Shown: piece after piece, positions 35,699 through 50,449 of the stretch
Layout: every line of letters begins with the position of its first letter
Numbering within the stretch: the stretch's first letter is position 1
Assembly (NCBI GenBank): GCA_023213395.1
Contig: CM041465.1
Location: 241,435,741 to 241,499,740, forward strand
Direction of reading: 5' to 3'
DNA length: 64,000 nt
Source: Cycas panzhihuaensis
Taxonomy: Eukaryota; Cycadophyta
Translations under genes and position numbers: made by a program
The notes under the pieces: generated by a model
What the model was told of the DNA's origin: nothing
Databases searched by the model: none
The model's input: only the letters and a program-made list of their open reading frames with translations

Positions 35699-37598
35699 TC
35701 TAAGTGTTCTTTAGTTTTGATTTTATATACTTGTGTCCTATCTAATTAAGGGGCTACTATTCTAGAGTTCTAAATTTGTGGGTCTTTTAGGAAGCTCTTA
35801 GTTACTATCTTATCTAGTGGTGCTTAGCTATAAGTGGTAAACCAAGGACCTTATATGAGCCCAAGGCTCTATATACCTTAGTACATAGGCTACTAAGAAG
35901 GTCAAAGACCCTCCAAATTTATGGATCTACTTGTGCCAAACTTATGCTTAGCGATAGATCTAACTGAGTACTACAACCAAGATACTCACCCTCTTTAGGT
36001 CTAGCCTAGTCTCCAAATACTAAAAGAAAGTTTCTTACCTTAACCTTTTAATTAATATACCTTATAGCTAATGGTTTCCTCAATAAATTAGAGAAATACC
36101 AAGGGTGTATAAAGAGTTGTAACTTCATGGGTTATAGTCATTCCCCTTGTAAGGATGGTATAATTTTCTCATAGATTTAGGATTATTTTTTTTAATCTTT
36201 CAAGTTAAAGATGGATTTTAATATTATCTTACTTATAAACAAGGTTCTTTTTAATAAAGGAAGCTAAAAATCAAAAGGAAATGTAAGAAATTAAAAGGAA
36301 ATATAGGGTTTAGAGAGATCTTTCATGGACTTGCTCCATGAAGGTCCACCTCAATCCTTTAAGAAGAACACCCATAATAACCAAACCACAAGTACAATTT
36401 AGCTCAAAAACATAGATTAGAATAACCTACTAATATATACCAATAGTATATAACATTAGAAAATCTTATGTAAAGTAAAAAATAGTCCTTTAATTAATGA
36501 GATAAGGCTTAAGATTGCTCAAATAGGAAGGTAAACTTGAGTAGCTTAGAACTCATGAAAGTAGACTCAAATTAAGCTAAGAATGGCTTCAAGATATAAC
36601 CCTCTAAATTATCTCTCCAATAATTTAGATGAAACCCAAATCTGATTCTTTATTGAAAAGTTATAATGAAAATAGTGATAGGTACCTCTTTTAAGCTAAA
36701 AAATGATGAGGATAGGACTTAACCCCCCTTGATTGACTAGCTCTTGGTCTCAATAAGTCATCATGTGACCACCAACTGAGGCTAGAGGGGATGTGGAACT
36801 GAAATTCTATTAAATACATCCTAATCTTTTTGCATAATAAAAAACTATAAAAGATAATTTAATCTTTTTAAAATTTACCTCTTTTATGATGGAAACACAA
36901 TCATATAGCTCAATATATGATTAGAATAAAGGGATTGAGTGAAGATTTAAGTTATAAATCCAATATAATTTGATCAAACATAAACATTAGGGAAAAATAA
37001 TGATAGAAAAAGAGATTATTAAGCTCCATGATAGTCACATGGAGGACGAACGACTTTGGCGATATGCAGCATGAGAAAAGCAACCAAATCTTGATCTTTT
37101 CTAATTGTTCTTTCTATGGATCACATTTAATAGGGACATAGGGAGTAGATCACACTATCATGAGGTAAATTTATGCCTAACAAGGATGTATGGAGATCAA
37201 ATAAGATGTATGAGGCATAAAGGAGCTAGACATAAATCTAGATTAACTCTTCCTAAAATCCTCTTTGTGTTTCCTAGAATAACAATAGAGCAACTATTCA
37301 AGGTTGCTGGCTTCATTAGAACTTTTCTTAGGATCAAAACACAGCCTACACAAATAGATTAAGGTTGGGATAGGGGCCAAAAAAAAGAGTTATGAGCTCT
37401 TTGTATTACAACTAGGTTAAAACTCTCCATCGTAAGGCTAATACAAGCTAAGAATCACCTACAATAGCTTCATATTGACTGATAGATATCAAATATTGTG
37501 AAAATATTCTAAAAATAATGGGAATGGGGTGACATTATGGGTAAATAGACCTCTATTTCTCACACTTTTATGAGAAAATTAGCAAATAAACCACCTAA
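35699..37598 (-). other. Leader of element D
   Basis: Between gag and the primer site, about 1.9 kb with no credible frame. 35790-36190 is homologous to A's leader (19741-20160). The short plus-strand frame 37105-37362 shows no recognisable domain. Confidence 0.6.
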
Positions 37599-37599
37599 T

Positions 37600-37612
37600 A
37601 GCTTTGATACCA
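37600..37612 (-). promoter_or_regulatory. Primer-binding site, element D
   Basis: On the minus strand tggtatcaaagct, one transition from the initiator-tRNA-Met primer site, in the right place for D. Confidence 0.8.
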
Positions 37613-38684
37613 TGTGAGATTATCATCAAGACCTAATATCTATATGCTTTCAACAATAAAACATAGTAAAGTAAATAAAATATCAAATAATAGAGTACAA
37701 ATAAGTAAATGTAATGAACAGATGGCTATGGATAAAATTGTTACACCATGTATCTCTATTCCAGTAGAGCTTTTGCATCAATTAACTTTCCAATGTATAG
37801 ATGTAATGTATTGAGCCTAATTTATAATCATTCCACATGTATTTTACATCAATATTATTGGCCAATGTATCAGTAAGTGTGGTAGACCTAACATATTTTT
37901 ACAATATAATTAAATTACAAAGAGGAGTCACCTATGATACCCAAGTATACACATAATACATATGTATGCAAATGTTTACAATGCAATGAAGGGTCATTAC
38001 AAGTTTTAACACTAATAATATATCATAAGATAAAGGAACTTATTATTTTCCCTAATAGATGTTTAAGGTAAATGATGGAGACTATTATTCTCATGGATTA
38101 GAAGGCTTGGCTTAGCATGGATGAGAAGGATTTAACATTGGATGATAATAAGGGTTATGATATGAGTATTAATAGACTTAAAATAAATGATAGAGGATAA
38201 AACTATAACTAGTAGTAGCAATCAAGTATTTGATAGAATACTAATGACTATTAATAAGATTTGAAGAAAAAATGTTTAGGAAATGGGAATCAATGGCCAA
38301 TACTCAATTAAGTGTGATGAGTAGTAATTTAAGATAGAAAATTATAAAAGTTATTGATAGTTTTTAATAAGAGAAGATGTTAATGGTGGTTTTTAAGAAA
38401 ATAATATTTGTTCAAGTAAACTAATATATACCGATATGCCAACTATTAATTAGAGTCATAAGCAGAAGCATTTATAACTATTGGGAAGTGAAAATCTCTT
38501 CTCCTTAGAAGTTTGTAAAGGTAAAAGAAGTTTCCATAAGGTGGTATATATTGATAAGTTTATATTTTGTATAGGTTAATAAGAATCTTATATAAGGTTT
38601 GTTGAGTGTATATGATGAGTTGTCATCTTGTTGAGCTCCTTCTAAAGCAACCTCATATGTTGTCCCCCTTTATTTAATAAAAGG
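37613..38684 (-). repeat. Probable 5' LTR of element D (start only) and flank
   Basis: tgtgagattatc directly abuts the primer site, so this is where D's 5' LTR begins on the plus-strand map. I could not find its outer end or a second copy, so the right limit given is only the start of the microsatellite. No gene seen. Confidence 0.45.
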
Positions 38685-39770
<1,086 letters not shown>

Positions 39771-40149
39771 ATCATGCTTCTCTTATGTTTCTATGAATGA
39801 TCCTCATAAGTAAATTATCTATGGTATTTATACATATATATTGTTATATATTTTTTAGTATTAATCATACATATGTTTTGGGGTACAATATATTTTTAGA
39901 GTACAAAGAGTTATAAGAACACATTCATCATATTATTGTCTATTAATAATGTCAATACTCTTTTGAGTTATCAATAAGTATTTCATAGATAATTGAGAGG
40001 CAAAATGTATTTTTTATATTAGAGCTTTACTATTGGTCCATCTATTATAAGACCTATTTTGGTCTAGATCATATATGTGTGTGTGTGTATGTCTATATCT
40101 ATCTATCTATCTATCTATCTAGCTATTTATCTATATATCTATATATTTA

Positions 40150-40219
<70 letters not shown>

Positions 40220-41709
40220 TACATATATACATATACACACATACACATAGTGATGCTTATAGTTTCCATTAGATGGATAGGCTTAATTATAAGTAATAAG
40301 AGGAAAAAAAAAGATTTATGGGGTTTGAACCACACAATTAATAAGAAGTTGGATAGATGAATAAAGAGAAAGAATCATTAAATTTTCTTCTTGATGCCTA
40401 TGGGAGTTAGTGAATCTAATTTAATATGTTAAATTATTAGGGTATCTAACTTATAAATATATGACCAGTGTATATATAAAATTGAGCGATAATAAGCATA
40501 GAAAATAATATTTTCTTTCGTCTAGATTATGGTTATGTATGATGGCTTACATAATATAAGAAGTAAATATTACTTAACTAGGACAAAGAAATATACAAAG
40601 AATATATCTATATCATCTAAATAGAATTAAAAGATTAAGTGGTCTTAGTTTAATTAAGAAATAATTATTTACAAAAGAGATAAATATAGATTAGAAATAA
40701 GTTTATCTTAATCATATATATACCATATATATCATACTATAAATGAATTTTTCCTCTCTAGATGTTAAAATATAAGTGATGGAATGGTCTCCAAATGGAT
40801 ATTATAATAGTTGTTTAATTCTTCTATTCTCTTTGAAGGAGATGAATGGTCCTATAGAAGGCTAGTCTTCATATGGAGAGAGACTATATTTTACTATCTC
40901 GATGTAAAAATGAGATTATTACATCTATATGAAGAAATAAAAGTCACCTATTATAGAAATTAGAAACACAAATAAAGTTATCTAATTTATTTCTTTCTTT
41001 TTCTCATAATTCTATTATTAGAATGTCCATAATGTTGATAACATATTATCTAAAATTAAGGAGAAATAATGGGTGTATATGCATAAAATATATGGAAGCT
41101 CAAATATAGTAAAGTCTCTGGCATCTAAAATTAATCAATATTAATTATAAAATATTAATAGCTAACTTGGTCCTAGACTCTAAATAGAACTTTCTATCCC
41201 AAAAATTGGTGCTAGTTTGGTAGAAATATTAATAGGCTTGGTCCTCATTAAATCATATATGAAAAATGACACAAGTATGGTCAAAATAGTCCCAAAACAT
41301 ATGTGTAGTATGATTTAAATGTTTCTTACCTATCTATGTCTCTAGAGTATTATTTTGACAAATAAAATAATGCCCATAAGTGATATAGTCCTCAAAGATA
41401 TAAAATGTGAAGATGGGCCAAAAATTACTTTAATATAATATAGACCAAAGAAATAAATATATCCATCAATTCATATTACTAAAAATACTATTAATATACT
41501 ACTATTAGTTGAAGGCATACTACCAATACAACTACTAGGATCTAGAGGAGAGGATTATATAGTCATCAAGATGTCAACCTATAGCCAATAAATATAAATA
41601 ATATATGAGACAAAATATATATATATAACTATTGATGAGTTACACAAGTCTTAATATCATGTCTTAAATATAATAAAAATGTCATAAATAGGTATGGACA
41701 TGTCCTATT
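39771..41709. other. AT-rich spacer with a compound microsatellite
   Basis: 40073-40214 contains successive GT, CTAT, CT and TA runs. The rest has no readable coding region on either strand and no LTR pair that I can see. Confidence 0.6.
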
Positions 41710-41955
41710 TGTTAAAAATAATACCTGACTAATGTAAATATTAAGCATTTATCTTTTTTATTATTTCTTGGGCCGATGGATGTTCATTTCGGAGTCTTAT
41801 AGATCTATATATATCCAAAGACATCCTTGTACTCTCATGCTTTTTGGATCAATGTAATCAATTATTCTAAGGTGGGTTTTTCCCACTGGATATTGTGTGT
41901 ATTCGTTATGCATTTGGTATGTGTGTTTGATCTGGTTTTGCTCTCGATTTTAACA
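41710..41955 (+). repeat. 5' LTR of element F
   Basis: tgttaaaaataatacc ... ttttaaca, with a TATA-like ctatatata at 41806-41814 as the probable promoter. It pairs with 47893-48138. Confidence 0.96.
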
Positions 41956-41971
41956 TGGTATCAGAGCGTGG
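41956..41971 (+). promoter_or_regulatory. Primer-binding site, element F
   Basis: tggtatcagagcgtgg directly abuts the LTR and has the intact initiator-tRNA-Met 12-mer. Confidence 0.95.
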
Positions 41972-42548
41972 TGTTGTATGCTGCCACCGGGTGAGCCACA
42001 TGATCTCCTGATCCAATTGCTTAGCATTTAGAAGGAAGTTTGATATCGCGTAGTCTCGGCAATTTCTTTGATGTTTGAGAAGAATTCAAAGGTGATTTGC
42101 CATTGAAATTCCTTCATACGCCCCTTTTGACCTCATCTAAAGGTACTCTTTAGTTTTTTCCTTCCTAACTCTCTTGCTCAGTTGTCCTTATTGTGTTGTA
42201 TCCTCTGCAAGTTCAAGTTTTCCTTCTTATTCATGTTGTAAAACCTTAAATCTTCAATATGCTGTGTTTATGGTCTTATTCTCAATTTTTGTATCTGGCC
42301 AAACCAAAGTTATGATATTTTGACTGTAACACCCAATGCCCTCCTCATATTTTGCACACATATTGCTGTTTATATCTACATACATCTATGTATAGTTGCA
42401 GTCTCTTAATTGTGTCGTTCAGAAGTATTATTTATTGACGTCTGCATATACACTAGTGTGTTTACTGTGCATATAATATATGCATATACATCAATCCATA
42501 CTGCATATTTTCACACATTTTTTGAGGTTCACATCTCTCTTTGTATAA

Positions 42549-42962
42549 TTGCGTTTCCTTCTGAGTATACACTGTTGGTGTCTCATTGAATATTCGTTAT
42601 CTGTATATATACTGTTCGCGTTTCTTTTTGAGTATATGCTGTTGGCGTATCATTGAATATTAGCTGTCTGTGTATATGATGTTCGCGTTTCTTTCTGAGT
42701 ATACACAGTTAGGGTTTTATTGAATATTCGCGTGCCTATATATATACGATTTTCTGCCATTAACGTCTACTACATATACATTGTTTGTGTTCGCGTGTTT
42801 ATATATACTCATTTTTTGCCTGCTGTATATATGTTGTTCGTACTCTCGTGCCTATATATACATGATTTTCTACCATTAACGTCTACTACATATACATTAT
42901 TTATGTTTGCACATTTGTATATACTCATTTTCTACTTGCTATATATACATTGTTTGCACTCA
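42549..42962 (+). repeat. Two tandem repeat families in F's leader (67 bp and 116 bp periods)
   Basis: Units opening gagtatacactg or variants start at 42563, 42630 and 42697, a 67 bp period. Units opening cgtgcctatatata start at 42731 and 42847, a 116 bp period. The long plus frame 42720-42989 lies across the second family and encodes a repeated low-complexity peptide; I regard it as non-coding leader. Confidence 0.85.
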
Positions 42963-43887
42963 CAGTCTCTATATACGAAATTTCTATAGACATTTCTGCT
43001 ATTCCCATTGTTTGTATACACACCATATTTGTTGATCACATCTCTCTATGTATGCTTGGGTGAGTATACACACTTGCACGTTGAAGTGTCTGATTATTGG
43101 CTATATATACATTGTCTTCTAGATGTTACATTTGCCTATGTATACGCTAGGTTTTTAAAATATTTGCGCCTCTTTGTACATACGTCATTTTCACGGTAAT
43201 CACATCTTAATAACTAGGTATATACATAATGAATCAACATTTAATAACATAAGCGTGTGCAAGTCTTTTGTTGTTTTTTCATGCTAATCCTTTATTGACA
43301 TTTTTTATTTGCTGTCAGTAATATCTTTGTATTCATTTGCTGTATTATTATTCCTCTCATATTTATAATCACTATACAACCATTACTTGCATGTGGCATT
43401 TTTTTTTGTCGTTATTTTTAGTCTATGCAGTGGGCCCCATATATACCTTTGTAAACTTCTTTTGCATTCGTTATCCTCATGTCAGTTTGTATAATCTGGG
43501 TTTCTATAGTTATACACTTTTGTATTCTATATTCCAGCCTCCATATACTTTGATGTGTCTTTAGGCCAATTGCATTGGAAGTGTTGCACGGTGTTGATGT
43601 TGATGGATTGATTGACAGTTTAGAAGTATTGTGATCATCTACTGAGTTATCAGCCTTACAGTTATTTGTAGCAGATATGTATATGGAATGTTACTCTCAT
43701 CTGTGAAGCAATTTTTATATTTGAGAGTACATTTGGGTGACTTGGAAATAACTGAAGATTGGAATAATTTAAGATTATTTTTGATATCAGACTTTTGAAG
43801 TTCTTTTTTCTCAGATTTTAAGGTGTTTGGTTGGAAGGGAGTTTAAGTTAGTTGAATCTCTGGGTCATATTATCATTTGATTCGATC

Positions 43888-44700
43888 ATGGACAAGCTTG
43901 CACCATGAGTTACATTTAACAGAAACAATTTTAGTAAGTGGAAAGCACACATGGAACTCGTTTTAATGGTAAATCAGTTATGGGGAATCACTAAGTCACC
44001 CTTGTTAAGCCTGCCCTTGGATGAAAAAGAGTGTGCATGTATTGAAGAGAGATAGTTTATGGCTATTAGGTTACTTAAACTCTCTTTATCTCCCGATCAA
44101 AGGGCTTTAGTGCACAATCTTGAAACTCCAAATGAAATATGGACCAAGCTATCTGAGACTTTTAAGAAAAAGAAGACAAATCGTTGGGTTGCCCTCATGA
44201 TGGAATTATTGAATGTAAAAGTTGAAAATGAAAATAACATTAGTGCATTCTTAAACAAGATCACTGATTTCAGAAATAAGTTGGATGAATTGAAATCAAA
44301 CTCAATAGATGATGCCTTGTTGTTTGCCATTATTATGTCAAAGTTACCAGTTGTATTTGCCACCTTTCAGATAGTTTATGGGAGTTATGAAGCCATGGAA
44401 GGTGAGTCTTTTGAGTCCTTAAAAAATCTGATCTTAGCTGAAGATGCCAAATTGAAGCAGCATGGGATACTTGGTGGTTCAGTTTCAAATTAGGTCTTGA
44501 TAATGAAGACATGAAAGAAGGATTTATTTCATGAAAATAAGTCTACACAGAAGATTTGTGAGACCTCTCATGAAAAGAAGAAGTCAGTGGGAAGGTGCAA
44601 CTACTGCAAGAAAGATGGTCACAGGGAAAGAAACTATTGGATCAAGAAATGGGACAAGCACAAGGTAAGCTGAGATGATAAGGGGAAAAGTGTTACAACA
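43888..44700 (+). pseudogene. gag: gag pseudogene, element F
   Basis: The ATG at 43888 opens MDKLAP, then F..NNFSKWK, the usual start of copia gag. UBN2-type capsid helices follow (PNEIWTKLSETF near 44125, FLNKITDFRNKLDEL near 44250). The zinc knuckle at 44596-44637 has C-x2-C-x4-H-x4 intact but its last Cys is Tyr (TAT at 44635). Stops: TGA at 43906 (likely from CGA), TAG at about 44055 and 44491, TGA near 44512. Same frame as protease, so originally a fused gag-pol. Confidence 0.9.
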
Positions 44701-47700
44701 CATTGTATCTAGGCATCTACAATGTCATCTAAAAAGAAAGATTATTGGATCCTAGACTCAGGTGCTCAAAAACACATCAGCCATCAAAAGCATATTTTTG
44801 ATGCCTTAGATACAAGTTCAATTGATGCTAATGTGATTCTTGGAGATGCTAGTGTTTTGCCTATAGAAGGTATTGGAACCGTTTCACTTGCAGGTGGAAA
44901 GTTTGATGGTGTCTATTATGTACCTCAAATGAAGCTTAACCTTCTCTCAACCTAGGAAATTTGCAAGCGAGATATGAAAATAGAGCTCTATAATGATAAA
45001 TGCTTAGTTAGAGATCCAAAGAAACACTTCTCTATTGTTTCTACTGGGAAAGTATAGGATAACTTTTGGGCGTTTGAGTCCTTTAAAACCCAGCAGGATT
45101 CTTATATTTTCATTGCTAGTGCTGATGATGTGAGTAAGTTGTGGCATGAAAGATTGGGTCATCTAAACTATGGTAGCATCAATTTAATGAACTGATTGAA
45201 GATGGTAATTGGTTTGCCTCATATTCAATGGTCAAAGGGTGCTTGTGAAGGATGTATATATGGAAAACATCATCATTATCCTTTTGTTAGAGATAATGCA
45301 TAGAGGGAAAAAGAGAAACTTGAACTTGTTCATACTGATCTGATGGGTCCATTGTCAAATCCTTCTATTTCTGGAGCTCGCTATGTACTAGTGTTTGTAG
45401 ATGATTTTAGTAGAAAAACCTGGGTTTTCTTTTTGAAGAATAAGTCTAATGTATTTGATAGATTTTGTGAATGGAAAACTTGTGTTGAAAATGAATGTGG
45501 TTTGAAGATCAAGAAATTAAGAAGTGATAAAGGAAAGGAGTATGATAACAATGCCTTTCATTAGCTCTGTTTTGCCAATGGTATTAAGCAGGAATTTACT
45601 GTTCCATATACCCCACAGCAAAATGGTGTAGCATAAAGGAAAAATCATACCATAATGGAAATGGTGAGGTGCATGGTGCATGGTAAGAATTTGCCTCCCA
45701 AAATTTGGGCAAAAGCTGTGGTGACAGTAGTTCATATTTTAAATAGGGTACCTGCTTCTGCTATTCGTGGCATTATCCCTGAAGAATGTTGGACCGGTCA
45801 AAACCTTTCATTAATTATTTTAAGGTATTTGGGTGCATTGCATATGCACACATCCTAGATGAAAATTGAAAGAAATTGGATCCCAAGAGTTTAAAGTGTA
45901 TTTTTATGGGGTACTTATATGAGAGTAAGGCTTATAGACTTTGGGATCCGCAAGGGGGGAAAATCTTAATTAGTTGGGATGTTAAGTTTGACGAGTCTCT
46001 AATGTATCATGTTGACAGATCATCTGAAGATGTATTTTATCCTCCACTTCTACCTTTTTTGAGTCGTGATTCTACAGATTTATAGGTACATGAGTCTATC
46101 CCGCAGAGTGTTTTTGAAGTTGGACCAAGTGAAAGTGATATTGAGGACCCATCATAGATTGAAACATGGTCTACACCTCATGTTCCATTGTGGGCAAAAA
46201 GAACCATTGAAGACTCAAGAGTGACAGTTAAGAATCTAGAAGATGGTCAAAGGACAAGGAGTCAACACTCCAGTCAAGCCTTAGTGATGAACACCAGCAA
46301 CTTCATCTCATTTGACAAAGTGAAGGAAGATCCACGATGGAAAGCTACGATGGAGGAAGAATTTAGTTCTCTTATGAAGAACCATATATGGGATTTAGTT
46401 TAACTTCCTCCCTCAAAGAACCTGGTTGGCTATAAGTGGCTCCACAAGGTAAAGTATCACTCCAATGGTGAAGTAGACAAGTATAAAGCTAGACTTGTAG
46501 CTCAAGGTTTTAAACAAAAAGAAGGGATCGATTATAAAGAGACTTTTACACCAGTCTCTAAGATTTCAATGGTCCATTTGATCCTTACTTTAGTAACTAC
46601 CTTTGGTTAGGTGTTACATCAAATGGACGTAAAGTCCATTTTTCTTCATGGATATTTAAAGGAGGAGATTTACATGGCCCAACCTCCAGGGTTCATGAAG
46701 AAAGGACAGGAGCATTTAGTGTGTCAATTGAAGAAATCTCTTTATGGCCTAAAATAAGCACCATGTGCTTGGTATGAGAAGATTGATGTTAGATTAAAAG
46801 CTGATGGTTTTGTAACAACAGATTATGAACCAAGTCTTTATATTAGAAAGAAAGGATCTTTGATTGTTCTTATTGTTTTGTATATGGATGACCTTATCAT
46901 TACAGGAAATTGTAGTAGGACAATTGTAGATACAAAGACCTTTTTGGTTCATAACTTCGATATGACAGATCTTGGTCCTCTCCATCATTTTTTAGGCATC
47001 AAGATTAGGCAGATGAAAGATCATATCATGATGTTGCAGACAAGGTATGCTCAATCCCTACTTGAGAAATTCAGATTGAAGGATTACAAATTGGCTAAAA
47101 CACCATGTGTGAAAGGCACACAGCTTCAGAAGAACATGGATAAACTACCTGTAGATGGGACATTGTATCAGTAATTAGTAGGAAGTTTGATTTATCTTAC
47201 TCATACTAGACCTGATATTGCCTATGCTATTGGATTAGTATCTCGCTTTATGAAAAATCCCCAAAAGCCATATTTGAATGTAGCCAACAGGATTTTGAAG
47301 TATATTAAGGGTACACTTAATCTTGACCTTGAATACCTTCATGGTGGAAAGGCAAAATTATATGGATATACAGATGTTGATTGGGGCAGGGATGCTAAAG
47401 ACTAAAAATCAACTGCAGGATATATTTTTGGCATAGGAAATGGATTTGTCTCTTAGCAATCCAAAAAGCAATCTACCATGGCCTTGTCATCTACAGAAGC
47501 AGAGTACCAAAGTTTAAGTGTTGGTACAAGGGAAGCTGTATGGTTGCAGGGACTTTTAGAGACACTTGGTGTATCATCTAGCACTCCAATTATTCATTGT
47601 GATAATCAAAGTGCTATTTGACTTTTAAAGAATCCAAACTTTCATGCACGTACAAAGCACATAGAAATCCAACACCACTACATTCATGAGTTGATCAGAT

Positions 47701-47849
47701 CGGGGAAGATGTAGGTTGAATATTGTCCAAGTGAGGAGCAACTTGATGACGTGTTCACTAAGGCTTTTATTGAAGATCAGTTTTTGAAGATTCATGCACA
47801 TTTGGGACTTAGACTTGAAGGAGAATCAATGTTTCAAGATAAAGGTTAG
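44701..47849 (+). pseudogene. pol: pol pseudogene (PR-INT-RT-RH), element F
   Basis: Protease active site WILDSG intact (Asp at 44755). Pre-integrase zinc part: WHERLGHL near 45143 and CEGCIYGK near 45244. Integrase core: HTDLMGP near 45330 and RSDKGKEY near 45520. The Glu expected before RKNH is a stop (TAA, 45634-45636), so the triad is broken. One frameshift lies at about 45800-45855. RT: the KARLVAQGFKQ box near 46480, the catalytic box YMDD at 46881-46892 (copia elements usually have YVDD), and QMDVK near 46620. RNase H: STEAEY near 47495 and CDNQSAI near 47600. It ends with TAG at 47847-47849. About 16 TAA/TAG and six TGA are in frame, almost all at expected Gln, Trp or Arg. Confidence 0.94.
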
Positions 47850-47881
47850 ACACTTCATTATGTTGAAGATCAATATTTACA

Positions 47882-47892
47882 TTAAGAGGGGA
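47882..47892 (+). promoter_or_regulatory. Polypurine tract, element F
   Basis: ttaagagggga immediately precedes the 3' LTR TG. The purine-rich part is aagagggga. Confidence 0.85.
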
Positions 47893-48138
47893 TGCTAAAA
47901 ATAATACCCGACTAATGTAAATATTAAGCATTTATCTTTTTTATTATTTCTTGGGCAGACATATGTTCATTTCAGAGTCTTATGGATCTATATATATCCA
48001 AAGACATCCTTGTACTCTCATACTTTTTGGATTAATGTAATCGATTATTCTAAGGTGGGTTTTTCCCACTGGATATCGTGTGTATTCGTTCTGCGTTTGG
48101 TGTGTGTGTTTGATCTGGTTCTGCTCTTGATTTTAACA
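47893..48138 (+). repeat. 3' LTR of element F
   Basis: tgctaaaaataatacc ... ttttaaca, same length as the 5' copy (246 bp). Differences include CpG/TpG pairs such as tcgtgtg versus ttgtgtg. Confidence 0.96.
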
Positions 48139-48143
48139 CTATC

Positions 48144-49060
48144 ACCAAATGAATATATAAAGTATGATTCTTTAATAAAATAACAAGTTAATAGTAGCTT
48201 ATGATAAATTATATAGTGTAACTAATGAAGAGGGTACATTACAGATAAATGCCTAGACTTACTTGCTAGAGCTATTATTTTATACTCTATCATATGTCAA
48301 ATTCACTATAATAACCTCATTAAAGAGCTAAAGTAGATGTTATAAGAAGGGGTTACTATATAGTATGTCTTAGTGACACTAATAAATGCCAATAATTAAC
48401 TTCAAATGGCCACTTAGTAGAGGGTGACTAAGAATTAGACTACTATTATCATTATAATTGATGGCTCTAGATTAAACTCTAGAGAACTAAATCATGATTA
48501 GGATGAAGGGATGATTAGGACCCTAAGAGAGTTAAAAGTATTGTCATTCCTATGAATGATACAATAGATTCATGGTCCAGAAGAATTCCCTTTAGTAATT
48601 CATTAGTGAACTATCCTAACGTCAATGATTTATAATGTGGAAATCTAAATTAGTTGAGATTAGGGCCCTAATAGACTTTGAATATACCTTTTATTATACT
48701 AATATATAGGATTGACTTAAATGACTAACTTAATAATGGGCCAAACTCAAATGAATTCATTTAGTAGTCTCAAATCATAGAGTTATAATGGCACAATGAA
48801 AGTGGGATCTAATTCTATTACTAAGATACTTAAAACTATGGTCTTCAATAAAAAATAAAAGGTAGAAAATTTGAGGGGCAAAGTGTTCCATCCATCTTTA
48901 TGGATTAACTAATTAGGATATCTCATATTAAATCATATGAGTTATATACATATGTTAAGGTTTTATAATAATTGTGTATGTCTCTCTCTCAATCAATCGA
49001 TCTATCTATCTATCTATATATGTAAAAAGAGATAGATGGATAGATAGAGAGAGAGAGAGA

Positions 49061-49108
<48 letters not shown>

Positions 49109-50440
49109 TCAAGATGATTGAGTATATGCATCCATATATGATAACTAATATTTTTATTTTTATTTTTTCATTACCATTTTGTTATTTTTCCCCTTTTATT
49201 CATGCTTTTTTTATATCTATTTTACATTTTTATGGATTATAATTCCTTTTACACCTTCACTCTTTTATTTGATTGTCTATTATGCAATAATCTTAACTCT
49301 TTTACACAGTTAGTATATCTTCACCCTATTAACTAAATAAGATAAGGGTGTAAAGGATACATTACTAAGGTGAGGAAAGAGAGAACAAAAATACAATAAT
49401 AAATGGATCAAATATGTGTGCCCTATCAATTCTCTCACTAATTATAAGTTTTAGTGAAACTTTGACTCCAAAGTTTACACAAAATCGAAACCTAATTTAA
49501 GATTATTCAAGGGGTAGGATTTATGATCTAACTACTCACATTATCCTTTGTCTTAGTAGAGGACTAAAATAAGGGAAGTTGATTGGGTATAATAAAACAT
49601 ATTTGTACTTACAAAAATGTGTAAATGAGTTAAAAATAATGCATTTAATTCTATCTAGATGCAAGAGAGAAAATAAATAATATGGACTTGTTCCATAGTA
49701 TATGAAGAGAATATTAGGCCTACCCTTAATAAAATAAAGTGGGAATAAAATACTAGGAAAATAAGGTATCCTATATTAAAGACAAAACTTATTAAGGCAT
49801 CCCTATCTTCAAGGATGTCATAATCTATACACCTAATATAAAGACTTTAGAGGATAGAAAAAGGATCTATTGACTCTTGACTATCCTTAATAGTTAGGAA
49901 CCTAACCTAAGGATCCTTTATAGAGTATAATATGACTAAGATCTAGTATAAAATATATTATATATCTTAAGGATTAATTTTGATGGTATATATATTTAAG
50001 GTAAGGTGGATGGAGGAAAACCACAAGGGATATTTAATTTGCTATAAACTACACCCCCCACCAACCCAAATTATAAATCTATTACTTTTATACTTCTAAC
50101 CCAATAATAACTACTTCTAGATCATACTAACTAATTTTTATCTCTGTTATTAGTAATGATTGATAATAAATCACTAGTTTTTTTATAGAGTTTATTATGG
50201 ACAAGGGTAATATAATGGATTATGAAGGAGATTATTATGCAGTTACCAAGAACACTTATCCTAACTAATTAGTCTTATTGTAAGATAAACAATAGAAAAC
50301 TCTTTATTATTCATCATTTTAATAATATTTTTTGGTTTATATTCATGTTTATTGAGGTAAATCTATATAGTGTTTATTGGGTACGTGACAATAATTTTAA
50401 GGAGGCTAAAAATTTTGGATCTTTTTCATCATGGTTTTCT
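48144..50440. other. AT-rich intergenic DNA with a (TCTA/GA)n microsatellite
   Basis: 48981-49106 is a compound run of CT, ATCT, GATA and GA units. I see no other structure and no coding region in this 2.3 kb. Confidence 0.55.
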
Positions 50441-50449
50441 CCACCAACA

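Larger units (their letters stand above)
41710..48138 (+). mobile_element. Ty1/copia LTR retrotransposon F (best preserved)
   Basis: 6429 bp with two 246 bp LTRs, TG...CA ends, primer site, 1.9 kb leader, gag-pol and polypurine tract. Flanks are ctatt (41705-41709) and ctatc (48139-48143), a 5 bp target duplication differing by one transition. By hand the two LTRs differ at roughly 18 positions, mostly transitions. Gag-pol is colinear with one frameshift, but about two dozen in-frame stops make it inactive. Confidence 0.96.

Noticed and set aside
42720-42989. Open frame of 89 codons before F's gag
   Set aside because: It spans the 116 bp tandem repeat of the leader, encodes a low-complexity peptide and has no family resemblance.
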